Source: Hahnella aquatica
GTDB lineage: Bacteria; Pseudomonadota; Gammaproteobacteria; Burkholderiales; Burkholderiaceae_A
Assembly: GCA_965194505.1 (NCBI GenBank)
Contig: OZ239144.1
Span: 1,240,001-1,304,000 of the forward strand
Reading direction: 5' to 3'
Length of the DNA stretch: 64,000 nucleotides
The stretch's first letter is position 1. Every line of letters starts with the position of its first letter. The translations under genes were made by a program, and so were the position numbers. Below the pieces are notes generated by a model that ran no database searches, had not been told where the DNA came from, and saw only the letters and a list, made by a program, of their open reading frames with translations. Of the stretch, positions 1 through 6,993 are shown piece by piece.

Positions 1-1122
1 TGCACTCTTCCGAACCCGGCTGTTCTGAAACGGAATGGCGGCGCGCAGGGTGGGCAGAATGGCCAGGCGGTCTGCACCACCGCGCGGCTTGCGACGAATC
101 ACGCCCACCGGTCGGCCGCGGCCTCGGCCGCCCTCGCCCATGCGGCCCGCGCCACTGCCACCTGCATGGGTCTGCGACTGCTGTGTGAGCCATTGGGCCC
201 AGGCCTCGAGCAGGCCCTTCGGAAGGCTGGCGGCGGCTGTCTCCACGCTGCGTTCTTCGAAGTCGTCGGTCTTCTGTGGTGCGGGGGTGTCCTCGGGGGT
301 GTCTTGGGGGGTCTCGGGCTGCGCGCCTGAAGGCGGTGAGTTGTCCGCTTGCTCCTGTGGAGTTGCATCGGCCTGCGCCTCAGAAGATTCGTCTTCCGGT
401 GGCGGAGGGCTCGGCCACTGCCGAGCCTGGGGCAGCAGGCTCCAGGGCACCGCCCAGGCGAGGTCTTCGGCCGTGGCTTCGGTGCGCCCATGCGAGCAGG
501 CATGCATGCGCATCCATCGCAGGCAGGCAAGGCTTGGCCGAAGCGAGACCAGACCAAACAGCTGGCTCGCCTCCATCACGGCCGTGACCAAGGGCTCGGG
601 TACATGAACGGATGGCCAATCCTTCGCGGCGTGCATCGCGGCATTCAGCCAGGCCTCGCGCATCAGGGTCTCATCGCGCATGTCGATGCAGCAGCCCATG
701 CGGTCGCGCAGGGCCGAGGCCACCGGGGCTTCATCGGGCAAGGATTCATCGAGCAAGACCAGGCCACAGTCGCCGCGGTCGACCGCCTGGGCCAATGCGG
801 CTGCAAGGCCAGCGGGCAGTCGCTCGGCCATGGCCACCACCAGAAAGCCTTCTTGGGCCTGGGCCAAGAGGCCCGTGCGCATCACCGGGTGGCCCGCGCG
901 AAGGCTCTCGAACGGGTCGATGGTGTCGTTGAGCTGGGCCGGGTCGGTGTGAATGGCCATGCGCAGCCATGCCCTGCCGTGGGCTGTGCAGTGGGCTTGA
1001 AGTCGTGCAAGGAGTTGATCGCGGCGCGCACCCGCATGGGCTCGCAACCACAGACCACCATGGGCCGGGCCGCCTTGGGCCAGCAGCCCGAGCAGTCGGT
1101 CGATCTCGGCCGCGTCGATCAG
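1..1122 (-). CDS. bchD: Magnesium chelatase subunit D, C-terminus off the window (partial)
   Basis: BchD forms the Mg-protoporphyrin IX chelatase with BchI and BchH, the first committed step of bacteriochlorophyll synthesis. An open frame runs from the bchI stop to the window edge. It shows a degenerate AAA-like N-terminal domain (DRLLGLLAQGG near the start, AAALAQAVDRG about residue 105), a Pro/acidic linker (PQDTPEDTPAP), then the family's Arg-rich segment RGRPVGVIRRKPRGG and TLRAAIPFQ. The VWA domain must lie beyond position 1. The start is unclear: after an in-frame stop inside bchI there is no ATG, GTG or TTG before clear homology begins, so I place it at a CTG overlapping the bchI stop. 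A later TTG at the WLRAHAG segment is possible but would cut conserved sequence. Confidence 0.85.
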   Translation of the reverse strand, partial: MIDAAEIDRLLGLLAQGGPAHGGLWLRAHAGARRDQLLARLQAHCTAHGRAWLRMAIHTDPAQLNDTIDPFESLRAGHPVMRTGLLAQAQEGFLVVAMAERLPAGLAAALAQAVDRGDCGLVLLDESLPDEAPVASALRDRMGCCIDMRDETLMREAWLNAAMHAAKDWPSVHVPEPLVTAVMEASQLFGLVSLRPSLACLRWMRMHACSHGRTEATAEDLAWAVPWSLLPQARQWPSPPPPEDESSEAQADATPQEQADNSPPSGAQPETPQDTPEDTPAPQKTDDFEERSVETAAASLPKGLLEAWAQWLTQQSQTHAGGSGAGRMGEGGRGRGRPVGVIRRKPRGGADRLAILPTLRAAIPFQNSRVRKSA

Positions 1123-2180
1123 ATCGACTCCAGCGCGAGCATCACCCGTTGGCTGGCGTCGGTGTCATCCAATGGGTCTCGGCGCAGGCGATGGCGAAGC
1201 ACCAGCGGGGCCACTTCCTTCAAGTGCGCCACCGTGGCCTTGCGGGCATTGCGAAGGGCTGCGAGCGCCTTGGCTGCACGCATGAGGCTCAGCTCACCGC
1301 GAAGGCCATCGGTGCCGAGCGACATGCAGAGCTGGGCTGCGCTGGCGAGCACTTCATCGGAGAGCGTGACCTTGGGCAGGCGCTTGCGTGCGGCCACGAG
1401 CTGGTCTTGCAGGGCCTGCTGCTCGGCGGCCTGTGCAGCCACAAAGGCGGCCGGGTCTCGGTCGTAGGCCTCGCGGCGGCGCACGACCTCTACACGTTGT
1501 TGAAGGTCGGTGGGGGTGCGCACCTCCACGGCCAGGCCAAAGCGATCGAGCAGTTGCGGGCGCAGCTCGCCCTCTTCCGGGTTGCCACTGCCCACCAGCA
1601 CAAAGCGTGCGGGGTGGCAGACGCTCAGGCCTTCGCGCTCCACACGGTTCTCGCCCGAGGCGGCCACATCAATGAGGAGATCCACCAGGTGGTCTTCGAG
1701 CAGGTTGATCTCATCGATGTAGAGAAAGCCGCGGTTGGCCTTGGCGAGCAACCCCGGCTCAAAGACTTTCTCGCCGCTGGCCATGAGCCGCTCAAGGTTG
1801 AGCGCACCCAGAATGCGGTCTTCGGTGGCCCCCAGGGGGAGGTCCACCACCGGCACCGTGATGCGCTCGGCGCGCGGCTTGGATTTCGAAGTGGCCGCAC
1901 CACCGGTGCAGGCTGGGCACAGGCCCGCGGGCTGGTCTGGTGGGCACTGATACGGGCAGCCGGCCACCACCTCGATGGGGGGCAGCACGGCCGCCAGTGC
2001 TCGCACTGCAGTGGACTTTCCCGTGCCGCGATCGCCGAGGATGAGCACCCCACCAATGAGCGGGTCGGTGGCCGCGAGCAGCAGGCCGAGTTGCATTTCT
2101 TGCTGGGCCACCATGGCCACGAAGGGGAAGGGGCTTGGGGTGTCACGCTTGGGTGACAGTGGTGTCTGACGCATGGCCAT
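1119..2180 (-). CDS. bchI: Magnesium chelatase AAA+ ATPase subunit I
   Basis: This is the AAA+ motor subunit of the Mg-protoporphyrin chelatase. Visible motifs are Walker A GDRGTGKST, VDLPLGATEDR, Walker B FLYIDEINLLEDH, the sensor region GSGNPEEGELRPQLLDRFGL, and a C-terminal LRHRLRRDPLDD. These match photosynthetic BchI better than the ChlI-like ATPases encoded beside cobN. The length of about 353 residues is normal. I prefer ATG 2180; a TTG at 2201 would add seven residues. The gene lies 30 bases after the SDR gene and its stop abuts or overlaps bchD, so the three genes look like one operon. Confidence 0.93.
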   Translation of the reverse strand: MAMRQTPLSPKRDTPSPFPFVAMVAQQEMQLGLLLAATDPLIGGVLILGDRGTGKSTAVRALAAVLPPIEVVAGCPYQCPPDQPAGLCPACTGGAATSKSKPRAERITVPVVDLPLGATEDRILGALNLERLMASGEKVFEPGLLAKANRGFLYIDEINLLEDHLVDLLIDVAASGENRVEREGLSVCHPARFVLVGSGNPEEGELRPQLLDRFGLAVEVRTPTDLQQRVEVVRRREAYDRDPAAFVAAQAAEQQALQDQLVAARKRLPKVTLSDEVLASAAQLCMSLGTDGLRGELSLMRAAKALAALRNARKATVAHLKEVAPLVLRHRLRRDPLDDTDASQRVMLALESI

Positions 2181-2210
2181 ACTCTGCCCAGACTGGCGCA
2201 AGCCGTCAAT

Positions 2211-2930
2211 TCACCAGGGAATTTCCTCGCCGCGGTGGTCCACGAACCAGGCCCGGCCCTTGGCTCTCAGGCGATTGATGGCCTGCAGAAGGCCCGCGGC
2301 GGACTCATCGGGGCTGATGGCCTCGCTCGCACTGCGAAAGGGCTTGGAGAGATTGGATGCAACCGTTCCGGGCTGCAGGGCCACGAAGACCGCCTGCGGA
2401 TGTGTGCGGGCGGCCTCGATGGCGGCCGTTTGCAAGAAGGCATTGCCTGCGGCCTTGGCTGCTCGGTAGCCATACCAGCCGCCCAGCTGGTTGTCTTCAA
2501 TGCTGCCCACGCGGGCCGAGAGCACGCCGAAGATGGCGCGCTCGTGTTTGGCCAGCAGTGGGATGAAGTGCTTGAGCACCATGGCCCGGCCCACCGAGTT
2601 CACGGCAAAGAGTTTGTGAAGGTGGTTTGGGTCTAAGGCATCGAGCCGCTTCTCGGGCATGACGCCATCCAAGACCAGCACGCCCGTGGCATCGAGGATG
2701 AGGTGAAAGGGACCACGCTCGGCCAGGCGGCGGGCCGTGGCCAGCACCGAGGCCTCTTGGGTGATGTCGAATGCGTCCTCGCCCGAGCGGGAGACGGCAA
2801 AGGCCGAGCCACAGCGCGGCGTCTCGCCCAGGGCCTTGAAGATGGCCCCACCGATCGACCCACTGGCGCCCAGCACAATGGCCCGAAAGCCATCGGGCAG
2901 GCTGTGCAGCGTGGGGGTGGTGGAGTCCAT
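2211..2930 (-). CDS. Short-chain dehydrogenase/reductase (C-factor-like)
   Basis: This is an NAD(P)-dependent SDR of about 239 residues. The N-terminal nucleotide-binding signature is LGASGSIGGAI, the catalytic tetrad is seen as VLSARVGS and YGYRAAK, and LQPGTVASNLSKPF is typical of C-signal-like SDRs. The substrate is not predictable. ATG 2930 (MDSTTPT) is chosen because the further upstream codons encode low-complexity sequence with no homology. It is the first gene of the apparent SDR-bchI-bchD operon, so co-transcription with Mg-chelatase is likely. A direct role in pigment metabolism is only an inference from position. Confidence 0.85.
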   Translation of the reverse strand: MDSTTPTLHSLPDGFRAIVLGASGSIGGAIFKALGETPRCGSAFAVSRSGEDAFDITQEASVLATARRLAERGPFHLILDATGVLVLDGVMPEKRLDALDPNHLHKLFAVNSVGRAMVLKHFIPLLAKHERAIFGVLSARVGSIEDNQLGGWYGYRAAKAAGNAFLQTAAIEAARTHPQAVFVALQPGTVASNLSKPFRSASEAISPDESAAGLLQAINRLRAKGRAWFVDHRGEEIPW

Positions 2931-3010
2931 GGCAAAAGTGTAGCCATGCGGCCGGGCATGAATCCGGCCTTGACGCAGGGGATGCGGGTTGGTGTGAGGC
3001 CAGTTGAGGC

Positions 3011-3265
3011 TTAACCGGCGGATGTATCTCGAAAAGCTCTTAGCACCGCATTGATGCGGGTCTGGTAGCCGGGGCCTTGGGCCTTGAACCACTCAATCAC
3101 ATCGTGATCGATGCGCAGGGAGATAAGCTCCTTCGGTGAGACAGGCCTGAGCCCCCGTCGCACAATGCCCCGCACAATATGTTTGGGGTCGAACTCTGGA
3201 TGTTCGGCTGTGGCCTCACCCTTCTTGGTCGACATCAGACGATCGTAGTCAGTCTTTGACTTCAT
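3011..3265 (-). CDS. brnA: BrnA-type antitoxin
   Basis: This is a ribbon-helix-helix antitoxin of about 84 residues. The C-terminal BrnA signature is ISLRIDHDVIEWFKAQGPGYQTRINAVLRAF, in which the beta strand (SLRID) contacts DNA and the helices dimerise. It should bind BrnT and autoregulate the operon. ATG 3265 is chosen because it overlaps the last 17 bases of brnT, the usual brnTA arrangement; a longer frame from 3361 lies inside brnT. This is the first module of the accessory island, directly after the bchI operon. Confidence 0.88.
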   Translation of the reverse strand: MKSKTDYDRLMSTKKGEATAEHPEFDPKHIVRGIVRRGLRPVSPKELISLRIDHDVIEWFKAQGPGYQTRINAVLRAFRDTSAG

Positions 3266-3524
3266 TGAAGAAGGCTTTTGCTTCTCGGGCTGTGGCTTTG
3301 CGGAAAGAGATGACACGGATTTCATCATGGGCCTCGGTATGTGCGATGGACACTGGCACACCTGCCAGCTGCCCTAGGGTAATAAAGCGCTCTTCGCCGT
3401 AAGCAAAACGATCATCCTCGTAGGTGTATGTCAATCCTTGGAAAACAACCTGGACGTCAACGAAGTCCAGGCCGTGCTTCTTCAGATTGACGGAACGCTT
3501 GCGTTCAGACCATACGAAACGCAT
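3249..3524 (-). CDS. brnT: BrnT-type ribonuclease toxin
   Basis: This 91-residue RelE-fold toxin opens with the BrnT signature RFVWSERKRSVNLKKHGLDF and ends with EIRVISFRKATAREAKAF, which carries the conserved RxISxRKA motif. BrnT proteins cleave RNA and are neutralised by BrnA. The gene precedes brnA and overlaps it. A TACAAT -10 hexamer ends five bases before the ATG, so the mRNA may be leaderless. The frame is intact, so the module could be functional. Confidence 0.9.
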   Translation of the reverse strand: MRFVWSERKRSVNLKKHGLDFVDVQVVFQGLTYTYEDDRFAYGEERFITLGQLAGVPVSIAHTEAHDEIRVISFRKATAREAKAFFNEVKD

Positions 3525-3558
3525 ATACGATTGTATCTACAGTCAGAGACTTTTGAAA
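3525..3558 (-). promoter_or_regulatory. Putative brnTA promoter and operator
   Basis: Read on the minus strand, a TACAAT -10 lies at 3535-3530. The imperfect palindrome ATACAATCGTAT covers it and runs up to the brnT ATG. The -35 match (TTTCAA at 3558-3553, 17-base spacing) is weak. Overlap of -10 and palindrome is what BrnA autorepression would need. The same layout recurs upstream of the brnT genes at 15538 and, less clearly, 6297. Confidence 0.45.
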
Positions 3559-3654
3559 GAGGGAGAACATTGGGCCACTTGGTTGAGAAGGGTCGGCCAG
3601 CATCTCTCAATGGACCATCCGCCATTTCGGTGAGGCTCCCCTGCAAGAGCGCTA

Positions 3655-3679
3655 GCGGTTGCGCTTCACCCACTCCCGC
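3655..3679 (-). repeat. 25-bp copy of a brnA 3' end (remnant)
   Basis: This segment is identical over 25 bases to 4428-4452, the 3' end of the orphan brnA gene. On the minus strand it reads REWVKRNR followed at once by TAG, so it is a complete alternative gene end. Nothing brnA-like is visible upstream of it. The two copies flank the higBA cassette (3816-4409). The rest of the 3525-3815 gap contains no gene that I can support. Confidence 0.75.
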
Positions 3680-3815
3680 TTCCACCGTCTATTCCTCCGA
3701 TTGCTCGTTGGCATCGCCACTTGCACGCTTGTGCTCCCCCGGTTCGCGAGCCTGGGCCGATGCACTCCATTGCATTATTCTCCTTTACAGATTCTGTTTC
3801 ACGGAATATTCTTTG

Positions 3816-4094
3816 ATGATTCGATCGTTCAAATGCTCAGATACGGAGGCACTGTTTCGCAGCGAGGGGGTCGCGCGGTTCAAGGCGATTGAGCGGGCGG
3901 CAAGGAGGAAGTTGTTACAGCTTCATGCCGCGGAGGAGTTACGAAGTTTGCGTATTCCTCCGGGAAATCGGCTCGAACCACTGAAGAGCGATCGCAACGG
4001 GCAGCACAGCATCCGAATCAATGACCAATATCGAATCTGTTTCATCTGGACGTCGAGTGGCGTCTTTGACGTCGAGATCGTCGACTATCACTAG
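3816..4094 (+). CDS. higB: HigB/GraT-type toxin
   Basis: This is a RelE-fold ribosome-dependent mRNase of 92 residues. The C-terminal half carries the family signature: NGQHSIRINDQYRICF, then DVEIVDYH at the extreme end. ATG 3816 (MIRSFKC) matches the usual HigB start MIxSFxxxxTE; the frame remains open far upstream but is not homologous there. It is followed 15 bases later by higA. The cassette sits between the 25-bp repeats at 3655 and 4428. Confidence 0.9.
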   Translation: MIRSFKCSDTEALFRSEGVARFKAIERAARRKLLQLHAAEELRSLRIPPGNRLEPLKSDRNGQHSIRINDQYRICFIWTSSGVFDVEIVDYH

Positions 4095-4109
4095 GTAGGA
4101 GTGCCAAGC

Positions 4110-4409
4110 ATGACCAAGCTACTCGAAGAGATCCACCCAGGAGAGATTCTCCTAGAGGAGTTCATGAAACCCATGGGAATTACGGCTCGCCAACTGGCCG
4201 CAGACATTGACGTGTCTCCAAGTCGAATCAGCGAGTTGGTCAATGGGCAGCGGCCAATCACTGCCGATACGGCCATTCGCCTCGGAATCTTCTTCGGGAT
4301 GGAATCCCGGTTCTGGTTGAATCTGCAGACCGAGTACGACATTCGGGTCAGTGAACGGGAGTTGCGCAGCAAGATCGCTCCGCGCATCCGGGTGTTTCAA
4401 CGGGCCTAG
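4110..4409 (+). CDS. higA: HigA-type antitoxin (XRE family)
   Basis: This 99-residue helix-turn-helix antitoxin has the HigA signature HPGEILLEEFMKPMGIT, the HTH at ARQLAADIDVSPSRISELVNGQRPIT, and FFGMESRFWLNLQTEYD. It neutralises HigB and represses the operon. ATG 4110 is preferred over GTG 4101 because TAGGAG at 4096-4101 is spaced correctly for it. It converges with the minus-strand brnA-type gene ten bases away. Confidence 0.92.
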   Translation: MTKLLEEIHPGEILLEEFMKPMGITARQLAADIDVSPSRISELVNGQRPITADTAIRLGIFFGMESRFWLNLQTEYDIRVSERELRSKIAPRIRVFQRA

Positions 4410-4418
4410 CGGACTCCT

Positions 4419-4694
4419 CTACCCTTGGCGGTTGCGCTTCACCCACTCCCGCAAGACCTCATTCATGCGGGTCTGCCAGCCAGGGCCGGTCTGTCTGAAG
4501 AACTCAACCACCCCTCGGTCCAGGCGTATCGTCACTGGCGTGCGTGACCCTGAACCCAACGGTCTTCCGCGACGAATGAGGCGATCACCGTTGTATGTGT
4601 CAGCAGCCTTGAACCAGTTTTCATCGAGCTCAAGTGCCTCACCGTCCTCAGTGATATGCGACCTTGTTGGCTTCTCGCGCGCGGCGGGTTTCAT
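4419..4694 (-). CDS. Orphan BrnA-type antitoxin
   Basis: This 91-residue ribbon-helix-helix protein ends with the BrnA signature TPVTIRLDRGVVEFFRQTG and QTRMNEVLREWVKR. No BrnT frame precedes it: the upstream bases 4695-4790 encode nothing BrnT-like, and a repeat begins at 4793. It is therefore an antitoxin without its toxin. Its 3' end (4428-4452) is duplicated on the far side of the neighbouring higBA cassette, at 3655. Confidence 0.82.
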   Translation of the reverse strand: MKPAAREKPTRSHITEDGEALELDENWFKAADTYNGDRLIRRGRPLGSGSRTPVTIRLDRGVVEFFRQTGPGWQTRMNEVLREWVKRNRQG

Positions 4695-4792
4695 ACCAAT
4701 TAAAGATACGTACGTTTAAATCGAGAATCAATAGTCGAGGCGGATCGAAGGCCATCCAGAAATGCTGATGTACGCCGCTTGGAGCGTCTCTC

Positions 4793-4843
4793 CCCCACCC
4801 GCCCGAGCCCCCTACCCCTGCCGCCCCCACCCCAGCCAGGCCT
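4793..4843 (-). repeat. DUF2779 3'-end repeat, copy A (51 bp)
   Basis: This copy matches 6421-6471 with one mismatch over 51 bases. It covers the last ten codons plus stop of the DUF2779 remnant (LEWGRQG end) and about 19 bases of its 3' flank. It bounds the relB-parE cassette on the left. Upstream bases 4695-4792 hold no supportable gene. Confidence 0.85.
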
Positions 4844-5004
4844 GGTCTGTTTTATCAACCCTGTCGATAGTGCTCTCGCGAGCGAAATGGGAATACTCGC
4901 CGAGGACGACGCTGAGAGCCCCGACTGAGAAAGGCGGACACCCTATGGTTAATGTAAATCAATTGACGTACACTTTCTTGGACGCAATTCTTAGGGCAAA
5001 CAAA

Positions 5005-5310
5005 ATGGCTGCCAACAACGCTCTTGTCCAAACACGTATCAGCCCAGACATTCGAGACAAAGCCGCTGCGGTGCTCGAGGGGCTCGGTCTGACCGTCTCC
5101 GATGTCATGCGAATACTGCTCACCCGGATTGCCAATGAGGGAAACGTTCCGATAGAACTCACCCTGAAGCCTGCCGATTACGACGCCTGGTTCCGATCAA
5201 AGGTGCTTGAGGCCGTGAACGACACTCGTCCGCTTGTTTCACACGAGCAGGTTGAGGAGATCTTCTCCAAGAAGCGCTCCAGTGTCTCGAAGGCCCTTAA
5301 CCGCCGGTGA
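5005..5310 (+). CDS. relB: RelB/DinJ-type antitoxin
   Basis: This 101-residue antitoxin opens with the DinJ/RelB signature NALVQTRISPDIRDKAAAVLEGLGLTVSDV followed by MRILLTRIANEG, the ribbon-helix-helix domain. The C-terminus (VSHEQVEEIFSKKR) would wrap the toxin. ATG 5005 (MAANNALV) fits family starts; an ATG at 4945 would add non-homologous residues. The stop overlaps the GTG of the toxin gene by four bases (GTGA), indicating translational coupling. Confidence 0.9.
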   Translation: MAANNALVQTRISPDIRDKAAAVLEGLGLTVSDVMRILLTRIANEGNVPIELTLKPADYDAWFRSKVLEAVNDTRPLVSHEQVEEIFSKKRSSVSKALNRR

Positions 5311-5588
5311 GACTCGTATGGTCACAACACGCTATCGAAGATCGAACAAAGATTTTTGAATACCTCGTCGAGAAGAATCCAGTTGCTGCGGTTGACTGTG
5401 ATACGGAAATTGGACGACAGATTGGTTCACTAATCGACTTTCCTGAGATTGGAAGGATTGGCCGCGTAACAGGCACAAAGGAATTGGTCGTTAGCGGCAC
5501 ACCATTCATCGTCGTCTACCTCGTGGACGATAGAGAAATCAGGGTCTTGCGTGTCCTTCATGCTGCTCAGATGTGGCCTAATGACTAG
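5307..5588 (+). CDS. RelE/ParE-family toxin
   Basis: This is a 93-residue RelE/ParE-fold toxin. Key segments are LVWSQHAIEDRTKIFEYL at the start, FPEIGRIGRVTGTKELVV in the middle (the P-x-x-G-R core) and IRVLRVLHAAQMWP at the end. It could be a gyrase poison (ParE-like) or an mRNase (RelE-like); sequence alone does not decide. The start is GTG, inside the relB stop. The pair lies between DUF2779 repeats A and B. Confidence 0.88.
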   Translation: MRLVWSQHAIEDRTKIFEYLVEKNPVAAVDCDTEIGRQIGSLIDFPEIGRIGRVTGTKELVVSGTPFIVVYLVDDREIRVLRVLHAAQMWPND

Positions 5589-5602
5589 CGCGGGGAACCT
5601 TT

Positions 5603-5728
5603 AGCCCCCCTACCCCTGCCGCCCCCACTCCAGCCAGGCCTCCAGAATCATGACCATGGCAAAGGTGTCGAGCTCGCAGCAGCGCAGCAAGGCCCGCTCG
5701 ATGCTGTGCCGCCCCTCAGGCGTGGTGG
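5603..5728 (-). repeat. DUF2779 3'-end repeat, copy B (~125 bp)
   Basis: This copy aligns to about 6434-6558 with roughly eight differences, several of them synonymous in the DUF2779 frame (for example ATT/ATC Ile and CTG/CTA Leu). It reads as an in-frame gene end, IERALLRCCELDTFAMVM and so on to a TAG stop. Divergence by mostly silent changes suggests an allele from another lineage rather than a recent local copy. It separates the relB-parE and brnTA-like cassettes. Confidence 0.85.
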
Positions 5729-5741
5729 TGTTGAATTGGCT

Positions 5742-6017
5742 TTACTGAGGAACCTTCTCTACAAGGCGGCCGCTAACATATTTGTGCAAGACGCTCGCAA
5801 TAAGCGTCTGATAGGGGAGCCCCTCTTGGAGCGCCCTCGCCTGGAGCCCCGCAAGATCGAGAGACGATATTCTTATATTTACGCGACGATCCTTTAATGC
5901 TGTTGCGTGAGCAGCAACCCGATACGCCTCCAGTTCTCGCTTGGTGGCAACCGACCTGAAGGCTCCGCCATCGAAGTCGCGAAGAACTTCTTTCTCTTCC
6001 TTAGTGAGTCGGGCCAT
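5742..6017 (-). CDS. CopG/BrnA-like antitoxin
   Basis: This ribbon-helix-helix antitoxin of about 91 residues carries VNIRISSLDLAGLQARALQEGLPYQTLIASVLHKY, a BrnA/CopG-type DNA-binding end. ATG 6017 has AAGGA nine bases upstream, whereas ATG 6038 has poor spacing. Either start overlaps the preceding toxin gene. It is the partner of the BrnT-like toxin at 6001-6297. Confidence 0.85.
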   Translation of the reverse strand: MARLTKEEKEVLRDFDGGAFRSVATKRELEAYRVAAHATALKDRRVNIRISSLDLAGLQARALQEGLPYQTLIASVLHKYVSGRLVEKVPQ

Positions 6018-6297
6018 ATCGCTTTGTCCTTTCTGCATATTCCTGCGTTGCCTTTCGGCTGGGGATGATGGTCTTTAGAAAATAGTAATGCTGTTCCTCA
6101 ACCACTGGGACGAGGTACACGTAGTGATCGACCTCCACCAACAAGAGTCGCTGGTTGGGATAGCGACTCGAGTTTGGATGAATTCGAATGTCTAGCAAAC
6201 CGCCTTCCTGTATGGCAACCACCACTCGCTCGAACCCTATCCCTCTCTGCGAGAGAAGTTGTTCGTTCTTGTCTGCGTTCCAGTGAAATGCCTTCAA
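6001..6297 (-). CDS. BrnT-like toxin
   Basis: This RelE-fold toxin relative is seen as KAFHWNADKNEQLLSQRGI, GGLLDIRIHPN, LLLVEVDHYVYLVPVVE and FLKTIIPSRKATQEY. It is encoded directly before, and overlapping, a CopG/BrnA-like antitoxin. I choose TTG 6297, because homology begins at KAFHWN and a promoter with -10 TACATT ends six bases before it; a GTG at 6315 would lie upstream of that -10. The catalytic activity is inferred from BrnT relatives. Confidence 0.8.
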   Translation of the reverse strand: MKAFHWNADKNEQLLSQRGIGFERVVVAIQEGGLLDIRIHPNSSRYPNQRLLLVEVDHYVYLVPVVEEQHYYFLKTIIPSRKATQEYAERTKRYGPTH

Positions 6298-6303
6298 GGT
6301 AAG

Positions 6304-6332
6304 AATGTATCGCACTGTGTGCCTTTTGTCAT
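6304..6332 (-). promoter_or_regulatory. Putative promoter of the BrnT-like module
   Basis: On the minus strand ATGACA (6332-6327) and TACATT (6309-6304) are separated by 17 bases. The expected transcription start falls on or next to TTG 6297, which would give a leaderless transcript. This promoter supports the downstream start codon. Confidence 0.45.
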
Positions 6333-6439
6333 CAGCTTGTGGTCTACTGATTCTTGCCTATCCAGGCCTGGGTGACTATTAGACATACGAGTGCACTCTG
6401 GCGATAACCTTGCAGCCCGTCCCCACCCGCCCGAGCCCC

Positions 6440-6886
6440 CTACCCCTGCCGCCCCCACTCCAGCCAGGCCTCTAGGATCATGACCATGGCGAAGGTGTCG
6501 AGCTCGCAATAGCGCAGCAAGGCCTGCTCGATGCGCTGCCGCCCCTCAGGCGTGATGTCCTCGAACTGCAGCCGCGCATAGGCCATGGCCGCGGCCCCGC
6601 CCTCGGCAATCTCCACATCCTCGGGGGCATCGAGTAGGTCGTTGGCGGCATCACCAAGCATCTCGGTGGCCAGGGTCTTTAGCCGGTCGTAAGGGTCTCG
6701 CAACTCGCCGGTTGCCTCATCGCGCTGCACCCAAGCAAAGCCCTGCCTGAAATTGAGCGAAGGGATCCCCACCCCATAGATGGGCTGCTCGTACTTCCTC
6801 CGCACGAACTGCGAGCTCGCCATCACCGCGGGCAGTACCTTCTTGATGGACGTGCGGCCGTGGGTCTGCGGATGGAAGAGAAAGAC
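6440..6886 (-). pseudogene. DUF2779 protein, 3' remnant
   Basis: The open stretch encodes only the C-terminal part of a DUF2779-family protein: HPQTHGRTSIKKVLPAVMAS, YGVGIPSLNFRQG and CELDTFAMVMILEAWLEWG. Full-length members are several hundred residues. The frame is closed upstream by a TAA at 6889-6887 and no earlier domain is present, so this is a 5'-deleted fossil. DUF2779 proteins have no settled biochemical role. Its 3' end is repeated at 4793-4843 (copy A) and 5603-5728 (copy B); the repeat unit here (copy C) is about 6421-6558. Confidence 0.8.
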
Positions 6887-6993
6887 TTAAAGCGTTCGGA
6901 CCAATCCAAGGTAGCTCATCTAATGAGCCTCTTGCCGGACCGAAAATCCTTAATCATCGAGCCCGTTCCCCCGAAACCCCTAAACTAGGGCCG

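Noticed and set aside
969..2156. 395-codon plus-strand frame over bchI
   Set aside because: It is antisense to a clear bchI; long antisense frames are expected at this GC content, and the translation has no family resemblance.
4762..5004. N-terminal extension of the RelB-like gene
   Set aside because: The extension would be read through repeat A, and RelB/DinJ homology begins exactly at ATG 5005.
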